Notes: generated by a model from the letters alone, not told the origin. A DNA stretch of 64,000 nucleotides from Micrococcales bacterium (GCA_009785115.1 WQWY01000011.1:24556-88555), one strand, 5' to 3'. Counted from the stretch's first letter, positions 44,797 to 55,060 are shown. Numbers and translations: made by a program.

Positions 44797-45933
44797 GTGA
44801 ACGACGACACCACCCCGCGCAGAGGCACCTACCGGCCGCCTCGCGTCGCCTCGAACCTGGACCCCCCGACCGTTCCCCTCCCTCCTCTGCCGCCGCCGCG
44901 CGACGACGGGCCCCCCACGCTGCCCTTCCCCGCGGCGCTCCCGCCGACCGGCCCGGCGGCTCCCGCTGGCGCCCAGCCTCGATACGCCCAGCCCCAGGCC
45001 TTCTCCCCCGCCGGGTCTGTGCCCGCTGGACCCGCGTCTCTCGGGCCGACGCCCCCGGCCCCGGCACGGGCTCGCCAGCCCGCTGGCGCGGCTCGTCGGG
45101 CCGCCGCCAACGCCCTGGCGCTGCTGGCTGTGGTCAACGCCGTGTTCCTGCTGGCCACGCAGGTCCCCGAGCTTCTCCCCACGTGGCCGCCGCTGTTCAC
45201 CCAGCTCACCCCGCTGGTGGCCACCCCGCTGACCGGAGGGGTGGCGCTGGTCGACGCCCAGGGGTCTGGTCTGGTCCAGACCGTCTGGTTGCTGGCGGTG
45301 CTGGTGCTGTACGTCGCCGCACGTCGGCAGGGCCCGTACCGTCTCGTCGGGCTGGGCGCCGCTGTGCTGAGCACCGTCCTCGCGGTGGTCGCGGCGCTCC
45401 TCGGCCTGGTGTCGGCCGACAAGGACGCGGCGGTCGGCGCCGCGCTGGCCATCATCGTCGGCCTGCTGACCGGCAGGGCGGCCAACGCCCTGCGGACCGC
45501 CGCGCCGCCCGACTCTGACCGGGCCGCGCCGCGCCGGGACCAGATCGGGACGGGCTTCCTGCTGGTCTACGGGGCGAGCCTCGTCCTGCCTCTGGCGGTC
45601 GGGCGGGCGCTCTTCGCCCCAGAGCTGGCAGAGATCGCTCGGGCCCTGTCCGACGGGCCGCTCGAGACACGCTTCCTCGCGCTGGGCCACATCACGACGC
45701 TGTGGCTGTACCTCGCGGGGCTGTCGGTCGGCGTCGTGGTCTGGGCCGCCCTCCAGCTCTTGCCGCCCTGGGCCGGGCGCTCCCTGGTCAGGCCGGCCTC
45801 GGTGGCGCTCCTGGTGCTGGCAGCCGGCTGGGTGTGGATCGGCTCCCTGGCCTCGTCCAGCGGGGAGCAGCGGGTCACCGAGATCCGCGTCGAGCACCCC
45901 GAGGTCTTCCTCCCTGTCGTCCCTCCGTCGTGA
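44797..45933 (+). CDS. Membrane protein with Pro-rich cytoplasmic N-terminus, function unknown
   Basis: Proline-rich ~100 aa then multiple TM segments; GTG start 44797. Confidence 0.65.
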   Translation: MNDDTTPRRGTYRPPRVASNLDPPTVPLPPLPPPRDDGPPTLPFPAALPPTGPAAPAGAQPRYAQPQAFSPAGSVPAGPASLGPTPPAPARARQPAGAARRAAANALALLAVVNAVFLLATQVPELLPTWPPLFTQLTPLVATPLTGGVALVDAQGSGLVQTVWLLAVLVLYVAARRQGPYRLVGLGAAVLSTVLAVVAALLGLVSADKDAAVGAALAIIVGLLTGRAANALRTAAPPDSDRAAPRRDQIGTGFLLVYGASLVLPLAVGRALFAPELAEIARALSDGPLETRFLALGHITTLWLYLAGLSVGVVVWAALQLLPPWAGRSLVRPASVALLVLAAGWVWIGSLASSSGEQRVTEIRVEHPEVFLPVVPPS

Positions 45934-46018
45934 TCTGCCCACACCTCACGCGGCGTAGGTGCGGGCCAGCACCGGCTGACCTACTGTCGGATCGTCCATC
46001 GAACGTCGGAGCCACGTC

Positions 46019-46786
46019 ATGACCCAGAACAAGACCGACCTCACCCCGCTGCTCGACCTCCTCCCCGAGACACCCGGAGAGGGTCAGCCCGACGTCGCCC
46101 GCCACGCCGTCGCCCGTCCGCTCCCGACGGCACCCGACGAGCCGGACGCCACGCTCGACACCACACCGGACACCGCGGACGACCCGACCCCCGACCCCGC
46201 CACGTCCACCCTGGTGCTGGACACCCCGGCGACCGGCACGACGGCTGCGGAGCGGACGGCCGCACCCGCCGCGAAGCCTGCCGACGTCGACGCCGGCCCC
46301 TCACCGAGGCACCCGGGGTGGACCGCCCACGTGCTGGGTGTCTGGGTGGGCCTGCTGCTGGGCACGGCCGGCGCGGGGGCGCTGCTGCTGGGTCAGGCGG
46401 GCATCGTCGAGGCCCAGGCCGACGGGTGGCGCGGCACCGTCGAGACGCTCGACATCGCGCTGGTGGCCGGTGGGACGGCGGCTCTCGTCCTGCTCGGGCT
46501 GCTCGCCTCGTGGACCGCGGCGGCGCCGCTGACCGCGGGTGTGGTGACCACGCTGCTCGGCGGGTACGCCTTCGTCGCCCCGGGGTACTTCGGCGACCAC
46601 GTGGTCGCGCTGCTGGAGTCGCCGGCGTGGCGCCCCACCCTCGACCAGATGATCGTCTCCGCGTCCACCGGCACGCTGCTGCTCGTCGGGCTGCTGCTGC
46701 TCGCCGCCGCGTGGAGCACGGCCGCCGCCCGCCGCGCCGGCACCAGGTTCGGGGCGTACCGCGAACGGCACACCCCGACGCTGTGA
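46019..46786 (+). CDS. Hypothetical membrane protein
   Basis: Disordered D/T/P-rich N-terminus, four hydrophobic segments; coding GC3 pattern. Confidence 0.65.
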   Translation: MTQNKTDLTPLLDLLPETPGEGQPDVARHAVARPLPTAPDEPDATLDTTPDTADDPTPDPATSTLVLDTPATGTTAAERTAAPAAKPADVDAGPSPRHPGWTAHVLGVWVGLLLGTAGAGALLLGQAGIVEAQADGWRGTVETLDIALVAGGTAALVLLGLLASWTAAAPLTAGVVTTLLGGYAFVAPGYFGDHVVALLESPAWRPTLDQMIVSASTGTLLLVGLLLLAAAWSTAAARRAGTRFGAYRERHTPTL

Positions 46787-46919
46787 CGGCCAGACACCTC
46801 CTGACCCCAGCCTGATCCGCACCAGACCGGCTTCACAGAACCTCGCAGGGCCTGTCCGGACTCGCCGAGAGCCCGTGCTGGTTCGACGGCCGGTGCTCGC
46901 CCTGACGGCCAGCTCTGGT

Positions 46920-48395
46920 TCAGGCGGCGGCCAGGGCGGTGACGAACCTGTCGATCGCCGGGCGTGCCGCGGTGCCGTTCGGGGCCTCGTCGGTCATGAC
47001 GACGAACACCAGGGCCCGGCCCTCGGCGGCGACGACGGTGCCGGCCAACGAGCTCACCCCCGGCAAGGAGCCGGTCTTGGCGCGCACCAGGCCGCGCGCG
47101 TCGGAGGTGACGAACCTGTCGTGCAGGGTTCCGGTCAGCCCGGCGACCGGCAGGCTCACGATCACGTCGCGCAGCGCCGGGTGCTCCACGCTCGTCGCTC
47201 GCAAGACCACCTGCGCCATCATCGTCGCCGTGACCGACGAGCCGGCGGCCAGCCCCGAGGCGTCGGCCAGCCGCGCCCCCGTGGTGTCCACCCCGAGCCC
47301 GGAGATCACGCTCAGCATCGCCTCGCCCGCACCCTCGAAGCTCGCGGGTGCCCCTTGGCTCACCGCGACCAGGCGGGCGACCACCTCGGTCACCGTGTTG
47401 TCGGAGGTGAGCAGGAAGTAGCCCACCACGTCGCGCAACGGGGCCGAGTCGACCTGTCCCAGCCGGGGGGCGTCGGCCGGTGCCGACGTCCGGGTGGCAC
47501 GCCCGGTCACGGTGATCCCCTGCTCGGTCAGCCGGTCGGCGAACACCGCCCCGGCGGCCAGCGACGGGTCGGCGTGCCGGGCCCCGTACTCCTTGCTGGG
47601 GTCGATCTTGGCGATGTGCACGGCCAGCGCGGTGACCGGGGCGGCGTAGCCGTCGGGCACGTAGGAGGGGCTCCACCCGGGGGCGGTCGTCGGGCCGGAG
47701 AACAGCGAGTCGTCCACGCCCAGCCGCACGGTGGTCACCCCGGCCTGCCGCAGGGCCTCGGCGGTCTGCGCCGCCAGGTCACCCAGCCCTGCCCGGCCGT
47801 CCACGACCCCCGGGTCGCCCGCACCGGGGCCGAGCATGATGTCGCCGCCGCCGACGAGCACCACCCGGTCGCCGTCGAGCACCGCGACGGTGGGCAGCGT
47901 GGCGTCCAGGTCGAGCGCGGTGAGCGCCGCGACACCGGGGATCAGCTTCATGACGGACGCGGGCTGGAGGCCGGTGTCGGCCGCGTGGGAGCCGAGCACC
48001 TCACCGGTGATCTGGTCGACGACCGCCACGCCGACACGCGGTCCCATCCGCGCGTCAGCGGCCAGGGTGCTGATCGCCGCCCGCACCGCGGCCTCGCTCG
48101 GGAGGGGAGCCGCGGCGTCCAGGTCGTCCAGCGCGGGCCTGGCCGGCCCGGCCTGCGCACCCGGGGGCGTCGGGAAGGGGGCGGGCTCCGGCCACGGGTC
48201 GGCCAGGGTCAGCGGGCCAGGGACCACGTCGTACGCGTCGAGCGCCGCGTAGGTGCCACCGCCGAGCACGAGCGTCGCCGCGACGCCGACCGCCGTCCAT
48301 CCTCGTGCTCTCACCGACACCTCCCGGTCCGTGCGACGATCTGATCGCCTGAAGTCTGGTCGACCCCCTGTCCGATCGACCCGCTGTCTGCTCAC
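46920..48395 (-). CDS. dacB: D-alanyl-D-alanine carboxypeptidase/endopeptidase (PBP4 family)
   Basis: 'LQPASVMKLIPGVAAL' (SxxK), 'LTSDNTVTEVVAR' (SxN), 'VRAKTGSLPGVSSLAG' (KTG). Confidence 0.92.
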   Translation of the reverse strand: MSRQRVDRTGGRPDFRRSDRRTDREVSVRARGWTAVGVAATLVLGGGTYAALDAYDVVPGPLTLADPWPEPAPFPTPPGAQAGPARPALDDLDAAAPLPSEAAVRAAISTLAADARMGPRVGVAVVDQITGEVLGSHAADTGLQPASVMKLIPGVAALTALDLDATLPTVAVLDGDRVVLVGGGDIMLGPGAGDPGVVDGRAGLGDLAAQTAEALRQAGVTTVRLGVDDSLFSGPTTAPGWSPSYVPDGYAAPVTALAVHIAKIDPSKEYGARHADPSLAAGAVFADRLTEQGITVTGRATRTSAPADAPRLGQVDSAPLRDVVGYFLLTSDNTVTEVVARLVAVSQGAPASFEGAGEAMLSVISGLGVDTTGARLADASGLAAGSSVTATMMAQVVLRATSVEHPALRDVIVSLPVAGLTGTLHDRFVTSDARGLVRAKTGSLPGVSSLAGTVVAAEGRALVFVVMTDEAPNGTAARPAIDRFVTALAAA

Positions 48396-48500
48396 AGCAT
48401 GGTCCGTTCACACCACGGGCGTCTGATAGGCCAGACTATGGCAAGACAATCGTGAGCATCTGGCGTCCTGGCGCGCCAGGAAGACCCGCCGAGGGGCGGC

Positions 48501-49007
48501 ATGGAGGAGACCGTGGACTTCGACGTCACCATCGAGATCCCCAAGGGGCAGCGCAACAAGTACGAGGTGGACCACGTCACCGGGCGCATCCGCCTGGACC
48601 GGATGCTGTTCACCTCGACCCGCTACCCGGACGACTACGGGTTCATCGACGGCACCCTCGGCGAGGACGGCGACCCGCTCGACGCCCTGGTGCTGCTGGA
48701 GGAGCCGACGTTCCCCGGCTGCCTGATCCGCTGCCGCGCGCTCGGCATGTTCCGCATGCGCGACGAGGCCGGTGGTGACGACAAGGTGCTGTGCGTGCCG
48801 ACCGGCGACCAGCGTGCCGCCTGGCGTCAGGACATCGACGACGTGTCGGACTTCCACCGCCTGGAGATCCAGCACTTCTTCGAGGTCTACAAGGACCTCG
48901 AGCCCGGCAAGTCCGTCGAGGGCGCCCACTGGGTGGGCCGGGCCGCCGCCGAGGAGGAGATCCAGCGCTCTCGCCAGCGTGCGATCGACGCTGGTCTCGA
49001 CCACTGA
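48501..49007 (+). CDS. ppa: Inorganic pyrophosphatase
   Basis: '[58 protein letters not shown]'. Confidence 0.95.
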   Translation: MEETVDFDVTIEIPKGQRNKYEVDHVTGRIRLDRMLFTSTRYPDDYGFIDGTLGEDGDPLDALVLLEEPTFPGCLIRCRALGMFRMRDEAGGDDKVLCVPTGDQRAAWRQDIDDVSDFHRLEIQHFFEVYKDLEPGKSVEGAHWVGRAAAEEEIQRSRQRAIDAGLDH

Positions 49008-49008
49008 T

Positions 49009-49076
49009 CTGACAGCACAGAGCCGCGCGCCGTCGTCGGGGATCCCCGACGACGGCGCGCGGCTCTGTGCTGTCAG
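49009..49076. terminator. 68-bp perfect palindrome between convergent ppa and FKBP genes (probable bidirectional terminator)
   Basis: ctgacagcacagagccgcgcgccgtcgtcgggga / tccccgacgacggcgcgcggctctgtgctgtcag, 34-bp arms, no spacer; starts 2 bp after the ppa stop. Confidence 0.85.
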
Positions 49077-49102
49077 TGAGGCTCAGCGCTGTCGGTGAGG
49101 TG

Positions 49103-49507
49103 TCAGCGGGCGTCGACGATGTCGACGACGAAGACCAGGGTGTCACCGCCACGGATGCCAGCCTGAGGCACGCCGCGGTCGCCGTAGCCCAGGTGCGACG
49201 GGATGGACAGCAGCACCCGGCTGCCGATCTGCTGACCGACCAGGCCGTCGTCCCACCCGGCGATGACCGCTCCCTGGCCGATCGGGAAGGTGATCGTGGA
49301 GCCACGGTCGTAGGAGTTGTCGAACACCTGGCCGGCCCAGGTCTGGCCGAGGTAGCTCACCTCGATCTCCTGGCCGGCCTCGACGACAGCACCGGTGCCA
49401 CGGACGAGCACGCTCGTCTCGAGCCCGGCGGGAGCCGACGCGTCGGGAAAGGTCAGGGTCGGCTTGTCGCCGAAGCCTCCGGACGCCTGGGGCAGCGGTG
49501 CGGCCAT
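49103..49507 (-). CDS. FKBP-type peptidyl-prolyl cis-trans isomerase
   Basis: 'VEVSYLGQTWAGQVFDNSYDRGSTITFPIGQGAVIAGWDDGLVGQQIGSRVLLSIPSHLGYGDRG'-type FKBP domain. Confidence 0.94.
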   Translation of the reverse strand: MAAPLPQASGGFGDKPTLTFPDASAPAGLETSVLVRGTGAVVEAGQEIEVSYLGQTWAGQVFDNSYDRGSTITFPIGQGAVIAGWDDGLVGQQIGSRVLLSIPSHLGYGDRGVPQAGIRGGDTLVFVVDIVDAR

Positions 49508-49741
49508 GAGCGGGTCTCCACGTCTGTGATCGGGTCAGGGACGGAGGGAATCATCGCCTATCGCACCCGCACCCGACCGCACCCGCTCCGGGTGTGTCGC
49601 CGGTGCGCGTCATCCGCGCCGAGGCCCGGCACCACCCCAGGCACGACGCTGCCCCCGAGGGATGACATCAACCTCGAGGGCAGGTCTTCTCTCATGATAC
49701 TCGCGACAACCCTGGTGGGAGGCGGTTTCACGAGACGGGTT

Positions 49742-49771
49742 CCGGGGCTCTCGCGCGGGCGAGAGCCCCGG
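49742..49771 (-). terminator. Hairpin downstream of Bax-inhibitor family gene
   Basis: ccggggctctcg / cgagagccccgg 12-bp perfect stem, 6-nt loop. Confidence 0.65.
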
Positions 49772-49780
49772 GGTCGAGCG

Positions 49781-50665
49781 CTAGTCTCGCCCAGCCAGCA
49801 TCGCGAACAGACGCAGCAGCTCCAGGTACAGCCAGACCAGGGTGACGATCAGGGCGAACGCACCCGTCCAGGCGTACTTGGCCGGGGCGCCGCCCTCGAC
49901 GCCGCGCTTGATGAAGTCGAAGTCGACGATCAGGCTCATGGCCGCCAGGCCGACAGCGACCAGCCCGATGATGATGCCGAACGTGCCACCGCGCAGCGGG
50001 CCGAAGCCGCTGTGAGGCATGAAGAGCGCCAGCACGAAGTTCAGGATCGAGAACACCGCGTAGCCGCCGACCGCGATGATCAGCCACCTGGTGAACTTCG
50101 GGGTGACCCGGACCTTGCCGGACCTGAACAGCATCAGCGAGACGGCGAACGTCGCCATGGTCGCCAGCACGGCCTGGAGGATGATCGGCTGGACGCCCGC
50201 CCCACCGACGTACAGCTCCTGGAACACGAAGCTGATGCCACCGAGGAACACGCCCTGAGCGACCGCGTAGGCGATGATCAGCGGCGGGCTGGGCTGCTTC
50301 TTGAACGCGTTGACCAGGCCCAGCACCAGACCGGCGGCCAGACCGACCCACACCAGGGCCGGCATGCTCGGGGTGAGCTGGTACGCACCGGCCGCGACGA
50401 CGACCAGCAGCGCGAGCAGCCCACCGGTCTTCATGATGACGTCGTCGTAGGTCATCCGGCGCATCTGCGTGCTGGTCGCCGGCGGTGCGGCGTACATCGA
50501 CTCCAAGGTCGCCGCGTCTGTCGACGCCCCGCCGTACGGGGAAGCGCCGTAGGGCGCGGGTGTGCCCCACGACGGGTCGGTCGCGAGCTGGCCGCGACGC
50601 TCACGGACCTTCGGGTTGTGCGGGTCGCCGAAGACACCGCTGTTGTTGAAGACGGGGTTGCTCAT
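49781..50665 (-). CDS. Bax inhibitor-1/YccA family membrane protein
   Basis: 'MSNPVFNNSGVFGDP' N-terminus and seven TM-like segments. Confidence 0.88.
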   Translation of the reverse strand: MSNPVFNNSGVFGDPHNPKVRERRGQLATDPSWGTPAPYGASPYGGASTDAATLESMYAAPPATSTQMRRMTYDDVIMKTGGLLALLVVVAAGAYQLTPSMPALVWVGLAAGLVLGLVNAFKKQPSPPLIIAYAVAQGVFLGGISFVFQELYVGGAGVQPIILQAVLATMATFAVSLMLFRSGKVRVTPKFTRWLIIAVGGYAVFSILNFVLALFMPHSGFGPLRGGTFGIIIGLVAVGLAAMSLIVDFDFIKRGVEGGAPAKYAWTGAFALIVTLVWLYLELLRLFAMLAGRD

Positions 50666-50859
50666 CGGATCGGGCTCCTCGCCAAGGTTGGGGATTCCGG
50701 CAGCACCAACGCGTCAGCACGCGTCAGCGTTCCCGCACCACGGTAGCGTGCCGTCGCGCACCCGTGCCCTGGTTCTGGTGACAGGCACCGGCACGGACGA
50801 CGCCGGCACAGCGCCGACAGGCCGACGCGCGCGAGGCACCCACCTGCGCGGGCTCCAGG

Positions 50860-50933
50860 TGCCCCCGCCCGGGTTCGAACCGGGACTGGACCGGTTTTAA
50901 GCCGGCTGCCTCTGCCAGTTGGGCTACGGGGGC
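50860..50933 (-). tRNA. tRNA-Leu (anticodon TAA) with class I-length variable loop
   Basis: 74 nt: acceptor GCCCCCG/CGGGGGC, anticodon loop CTTAAAA in stem GCCGG/CCGGT, 5-nt variable loop, T-arm CCCGG-TTCGAAC-CCGGG, discriminator A. Confidence 0.88.
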
Positions 50934-51039
50934 CGGTGCCGCGAGCAGCGACACCAGACGCCATCCTGGCACCTCGACCCGGAGAGGTCAGGCCAGACCA
51001 GGCGCTGGCCCTGAGGTGCGAGCCTCCTCTTGGCCCGCC

Positions 51040-51987
51040 TCAGGCCAGAGACAGGGCGATCCCGTCGAGGATGTCGTGCTCCGAGGTGACGGTCTCGGTC
51101 AGGGTGCCGCCCGCCGCCTCGACCTCGGCCACGACACGACGCACCACACGCGCCCAGATCAACGCACCCGCCCCGATGACGTCGACCCTGCCCGGGTGCA
51201 TGAAGCCCAGCCCGGCGCGCTGCGCCCGGGTGCGGCCCAGCAGGTCGTCGCACGCGGCCAGCACCTGGTCGACCGGCAGCACCGCGGCGTCGATGCGGGT
51301 GCTGTCGTAACGGTCCAGCCCGAGCGCGTGCGCGGTCACCGTCGTGACCGACCCCGCCAGCCCCACCAACGTGCGCACGTGGCCCACCGGCACGTGCGCG
51401 AACGCCTCGTCCAGCGCCTCGTCGACGGCGGCGGTGGCGGCGGCGACCTCCTGCGGTGTCGGCGGGTCGGCGCGCAGGTGCCGTTCGGTCAGCCGCACCG
51501 ACCCGACGTCCATCGACCAGGCCGCCTCAGGCCGCCCGCTGCCCACCACCAGCTCGGTCGAGCCGCCGCCGAGGTCCACGACGCACCACGGGGCCTCACG
51601 CCCGGCCAGGGCGCTGGTCGCGCCGACGAACGACAAGGTGGCCTCTTCCTGGCCGCTGATCACCTCAGGGGCCACCCCGATCGCGGCGCGCACCCCGGCC
51701 ACGAACTCGGCGCGGTTGGCGGCGTCCCGGGTGGCCGAGGTCGCCACGTACCGGATCTGCCGCACACCGACGTCGCGGCACACCTGGGCGTACTCGCTGG
51801 TCCTGGCCAGCGTGCGGGCCAGCGCGTCCGGGGCGAGCCGTCCGGTGCGGTCCACGTCCTGCCCGAGCCTGACCACCTCGGAGCGACGCACCACCTCGTG
51901 CAGCCGGCCGCCCGCGACGTCGGCCACCAGGAGCCGGATCGAGTTCGTCCCACAGTCGATCGCCGCCACCCGAGTCACGCAGGACAT
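51040..51987 (-). CDS. Ppx/GppA family exopolyphosphatase
   Basis: 'VAAIDCGTNSIRLLVADV', 'ATSATRDAANR', 'VVDLGGGSTELV'; start MSCVTRV at 51987. Confidence 0.92.
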   Translation of the reverse strand: MSCVTRVAAIDCGTNSIRLLVADVAGGRLHEVVRRSEVVRLGQDVDRTGRLAPDALARTLARTSEYAQVCRDVGVRQIRYVATSATRDAANRAEFVAGVRAAIGVAPEVISGQEEATLSFVGATSALAGREAPWCVVDLGGGSTELVVGSGRPEAAWSMDVGSVRLTERHLRADPPTPQEVAAATAAVDEALDEAFAHVPVGHVRTLVGLAGSVTTVTAHALGLDRYDSTRIDAAVLPVDQVLAACDDLLGRTRAQRAGLGFMHPGRVDVIGAGALIWARVVRRVVAEVEAAGGTLTETVTSEHDILDGIALSLA

Positions 51988-52055
51988 GGTGCCAGCAACG
52001 GCGGTCGATATGCTCACACGTCGCTACGTGCACACCTTTGGGGAGGACGCCCGCG

Positions 52056-52712
52056 ATGAGCCTGCCACCACCGCGCCGAGCCCAGGCGTGGGCGGCGGCC
52101 GCCGGATGGACGCTGGCCATGGCGGCGGTCTACGGGGTCGCGGTGCGCACCGAGCCCGGCCAGCGCCTCGACGCCGCGCTGACGGGGCTCGTCCAGCTGG
52201 GACCCGTGGTCGACACCGTGGCCCGGGTGGCACGGCCGCTCGTCCTCGTCGTCCTCACCGTCGTGGTGGTCGTGGCGGGCCGACAGGCCTGGCGGCGGGG
52301 ACGCCGACGGCTGGTCTGGCTGGTCGTGCTCGTGGTGGGGGCCGTCGCGGTGGTGTCGCCGCTGCTGCGCGACGTCGTGCTGACCAGGCCGCACCTGGGG
52401 GGTTTCGTCGTCTACCCCTACAACACGCTCCCCTCGACCCACATGGCGGTGAGCACGGCGCTGGTCGTCGCGGTGGTCCTGCTGCTGCTCGCCGAGGGAC
52501 GCCCCGTCCGACGGGCCGCGACCGTCCTGACGGCCCTGCTGGTGGTCGAGGGGGCGGCCAACGTCGTCATGATCGTGCACCTCCCCGCTGACGTCCTCGC
52601 CGGCGCCATGCTGGCCCTCGCGGTGTGGTCGGCGGGCTGGGCGTCGCTCGGCGCCTGGGTGAGCCGCGCTCCCGCGGTGCGAGGCGAGACCCGAGACCCC
52701 CTGGAGCGCTGA
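52056..52712 (+). CDS. PAP2 superfamily phosphatase
   Basis: 'YPYNTLPSTHMAVSTALVVAV' and 'VHLPADVLAGAMLAL' PAP2 motifs. Confidence 0.85.
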   Translation: MSLPPPRRAQAWAAAAGWTLAMAAVYGVAVRTEPGQRLDAALTGLVQLGPVVDTVARVARPLVLVVLTVVVVVAGRQAWRRGRRRLVWLVVLVVGAVAVVSPLLRDVVLTRPHLGGFVVYPYNTLPSTHMAVSTALVVAVVLLLLAEGRPVRRAATVLTALLVVEGAANVVMIVHLPADVLAGAMLALAVWSAGWASLGAWVSRAPAVRGETRDPLER

Positions 52713-52721
52713 CCGCTCACC

Positions 52722-53684
52722 TCATCGACGGGGGCGCACCCATCCCAGGTCGAGCGGCAGGCGGATCAGGTCGCCCACGACCGTCTGCACGCCCGGCAGG
52801 GTCCAGTCGCGGAACACCACCCGCAGGCAGCGGCGTCGCTCGGCGCGGTCCAGCCCGGCGTCGAGCACCGCCCGACGCACCAGCGGGATCTTCCGAGAGT
52901 ACGGGAACGCCACGTGCGGGCGGTTCGGGTCGACCCAGACCGCCTCGCTGCGCCGCTCACCACCAGAGCGGTCGACGTGGTGACGGATCTGCTGCACCGC
53001 CTCGGGCACCAGGCGCACGTTGCCGCGCACCGCGATCGCCGCCGGGAGCACGTACTCCCCCGCCGTGGAGACGTAGACACCGCCCGCCGCACGGACCGCC
53101 GAGGTGCGGAACATCCCGAACTGCACCGGCCAGATCCGGTGCCGCAGCACCTGCGCCAGCCGCTCGTGCGCGGGGCCGACGAGGTCGACGTACAGCCGCT
53201 CGTCCCAGCGGCCCAGGTCGGTGCCGTCCTCGTCGATCTTCATCACCGTCGGGCACGCGGCCACCGCGTCCGGGTCGGCGTCCAGCTGGGCGACCAGGGC
53301 CGAGACCATCCCCGGTGCGCACCGGTCGTCGTGGTAGGCCCACTTGAAGTACTCGCCGCGCGCGGCGTCCATCAGCACGTTGGAGTTGTGGGCGCCGCCG
53401 ATGTTCTTCTCCTGGCGCACCACCACCACACGCGGGTCTCGGGCGGCGAACTCCTCGGCGATCCTCACCGTCGCGTCGTCGGAGGCGTTGTCGCTGACGA
53501 GGATCTCCATGTCCTGGAAGTCCTGCTCGACGAGCGAGGTCAGCGCCTCGGCCAGGTAGCGCTCACCGTTGTAGACCGGCACCCCGATGGTGACCCGCGG
53601 GCTCGCTGTCATGACTGTCCTCTCTGCGCCGCGACCACCGCGGCCCTCTCGACGCCGGCCGGCTCTTCTCTTGCCGTCCGGCAC
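52722..53684 (-). CDS. Glycosyltransferase family 2
   Basis: 'VTIGVPVYNGERYLAEALTSLVEQDFQDMEILVSDNASDDATVRIAEEFAARDPRV'. Confidence 0.92.
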   Translation of the reverse strand: MPDGKRRAGRRREGRGGRGAERTVMTASPRVTIGVPVYNGERYLAEALTSLVEQDFQDMEILVSDNASDDATVRIAEEFAARDPRVVVVRQEKNIGGAHNSNVLMDAARGEYFKWAYHDDRCAPGMVSALVAQLDADPDAVAACPTVMKIDEDGTDLGRWDERLYVDLVGPAHERLAQVLRHRIWPVQFGMFRTSAVRAAGGVYVSTAGEYVLPAAIAVRGNVRLVPEAVQQIRHHVDRSGGERRSEAVWVDPNRPHVAFPYSRKIPLVRRAVLDAGLDRAERRRCLRVVFRDWTLPGVQTVVGDLIRLPLDLGWVRPRR

Positions 53685-53873
53685 GAGGCGTCGTCACCCT
53701 CGATCCCACCTGCGTGCCACCGGGTATTCTGCGCCCCCGAACAGTCGTCTACGCCGTTCTGCCGCTCTTTCACCCGATTTCACCAGGCGCCTTCCCCTGA
53801 TTTCACCAGGGTGTTCCGCCGTGTGCCACCGCGAGGGTTAAGGTGGCGTCCGCCGACCCGAGAGGATTATCTG

Positions 53874-55022
53874 ATGACCACCCCTGATCTCGCCCCCCCG
53901 ATCCCGACCTGGACCGACCGGTGGAGCGGCGAGCCCGGTGGCTCCGTCGTCCTCGACCTCGGGATGCAGCCCCCGTCCGACCTGTTCCCGGCGCTGACCG
54001 ACCCGCTGCCCGACCCGGCCTACCGGCTGCGCATGGTGATGAGCGGCGTCAGCGGTCTGCTCCAGCTCGAGGACGACCCGACCGACCCCGAGGAGCCCCT
54101 CGGCGTCGAGCCCGCCGCACTGGTGCGCCAGGCCGAGCTGTGCGTCACCGACGCCGCGGCCGCCGGGTACGTCCGCCCGGGGGCGAGCGTGCTGGAGTAC
54201 CCCAGCCCTCACGGCGGGTCGTGGCGCGGGTTGCTGATCGAGCGCGGCGCGCAGATGACCGACACCGGGCAGGTGGACCTCGTCGTCGACGTGCACGGGA
54301 TGATGCACGACCGCGACCAGCACGCCGCGTTCGTCGAGCGTCGCGAGCACCTGGCGCCCGACGGGGTGCTCATCATGATGATCCACGACGCCGCGTCGAT
54401 CGTGCGCCTCGGCATGTGGAACGCGCTGAAGAGCGGCCACTTCGCCTACTACTCGGTGCCGGCCCTGGTGTCGATGGGCCGCGAGATCGGGCTCGTCGGG
54501 ATCGGCGCGTGGCAGTACCCGCTGTACGGCGACAGGGGCACCACGCTGATCGCCTTCGCCCGTGAGGGCAGCCGGTGGGGCGCCCAGGCCCCGGTGGTCA
54601 CCGACCTGGTGGCCTCCCAGACGGCCGAGGGCATCACCGACCCCGCGCGCGTCGCCGCCCTGGCCGACACCCTGACCGCGTCGGTCACGTCGATCCGCTC
54701 CTACCTGGACGACGCGCGTGCCGCTGGGCTGACCGTCGCCGGCTACGGTGCCGCGTCGCGCACCTCGGCCCTCCTGGTCAGCGCGAAGGTGACCACCGAC
54801 GACCTGGTCGGGATCGCCGACGCCGCCACCGGCAAGCACGGCCGTGCCATGCCCGGCAACCGCATCCCGATCTGGTCGCCGGCCCAGCTGGTCGAGGCCC
54901 GCCCCGACCGCGTCCTGCTGTTCGTCCCCGACCTGCTGCCCGAGGTCCGCGCCGCCTACCCCCAGATCGAGGCGAACGGCGGCCGCTGGGTCGTCATGGA
55001 CCCCGACCCTCGCGAGATCTGA
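53874..55022 (+). CDS. SAM-dependent sugar C-methyltransferase
   Basis: 'VLDLGMQPPSDLFP', C-terminal 'VAGYGAASRTSALLVSA...DLVGIADAATGKHGRAMPGNRIPIWSP' typical of TDP/CDP-keto-sugar C-methyltransferases; start at 53874 instead of ORF start 52914. Confidence 0.85.
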   Translation: MTTPDLAPPIPTWTDRWSGEPGGSVVLDLGMQPPSDLFPALTDPLPDPAYRLRMVMSGVSGLLQLEDDPTDPEEPLGVEPAALVRQAELCVTDAAAAGYVRPGASVLEYPSPHGGSWRGLLIERGAQMTDTGQVDLVVDVHGMMHDRDQHAAFVERREHLAPDGVLIMMIHDAASIVRLGMWNALKSGHFAYYSVPALVSMGREIGLVGIGAWQYPLYGDRGTTLIAFAREGSRWGAQAPVVTDLVASQTAEGITDPARVAALADTLTASVTSIRSYLDDARAAGLTVAGYGAASRTSALLVSAKVTTDDLVGIADAATGKHGRAMPGNRIPIWSPAQLVEARPDRVLLFVPDLLPEVRAAYPQIEANGGRWVVMDPDPREI

Positions 55023-55060
55023 CCCCGCAGCCGTCTGAGATTCCGCAGGCGCAAGACGCG

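Noticed and set aside
52914-53873. Upstream extension of the C-methyltransferase ORF
   Set aside because: This segment is antisense to the GT2 gene; homology to the methyltransferase family begins at MTTPDLAPP (53874)
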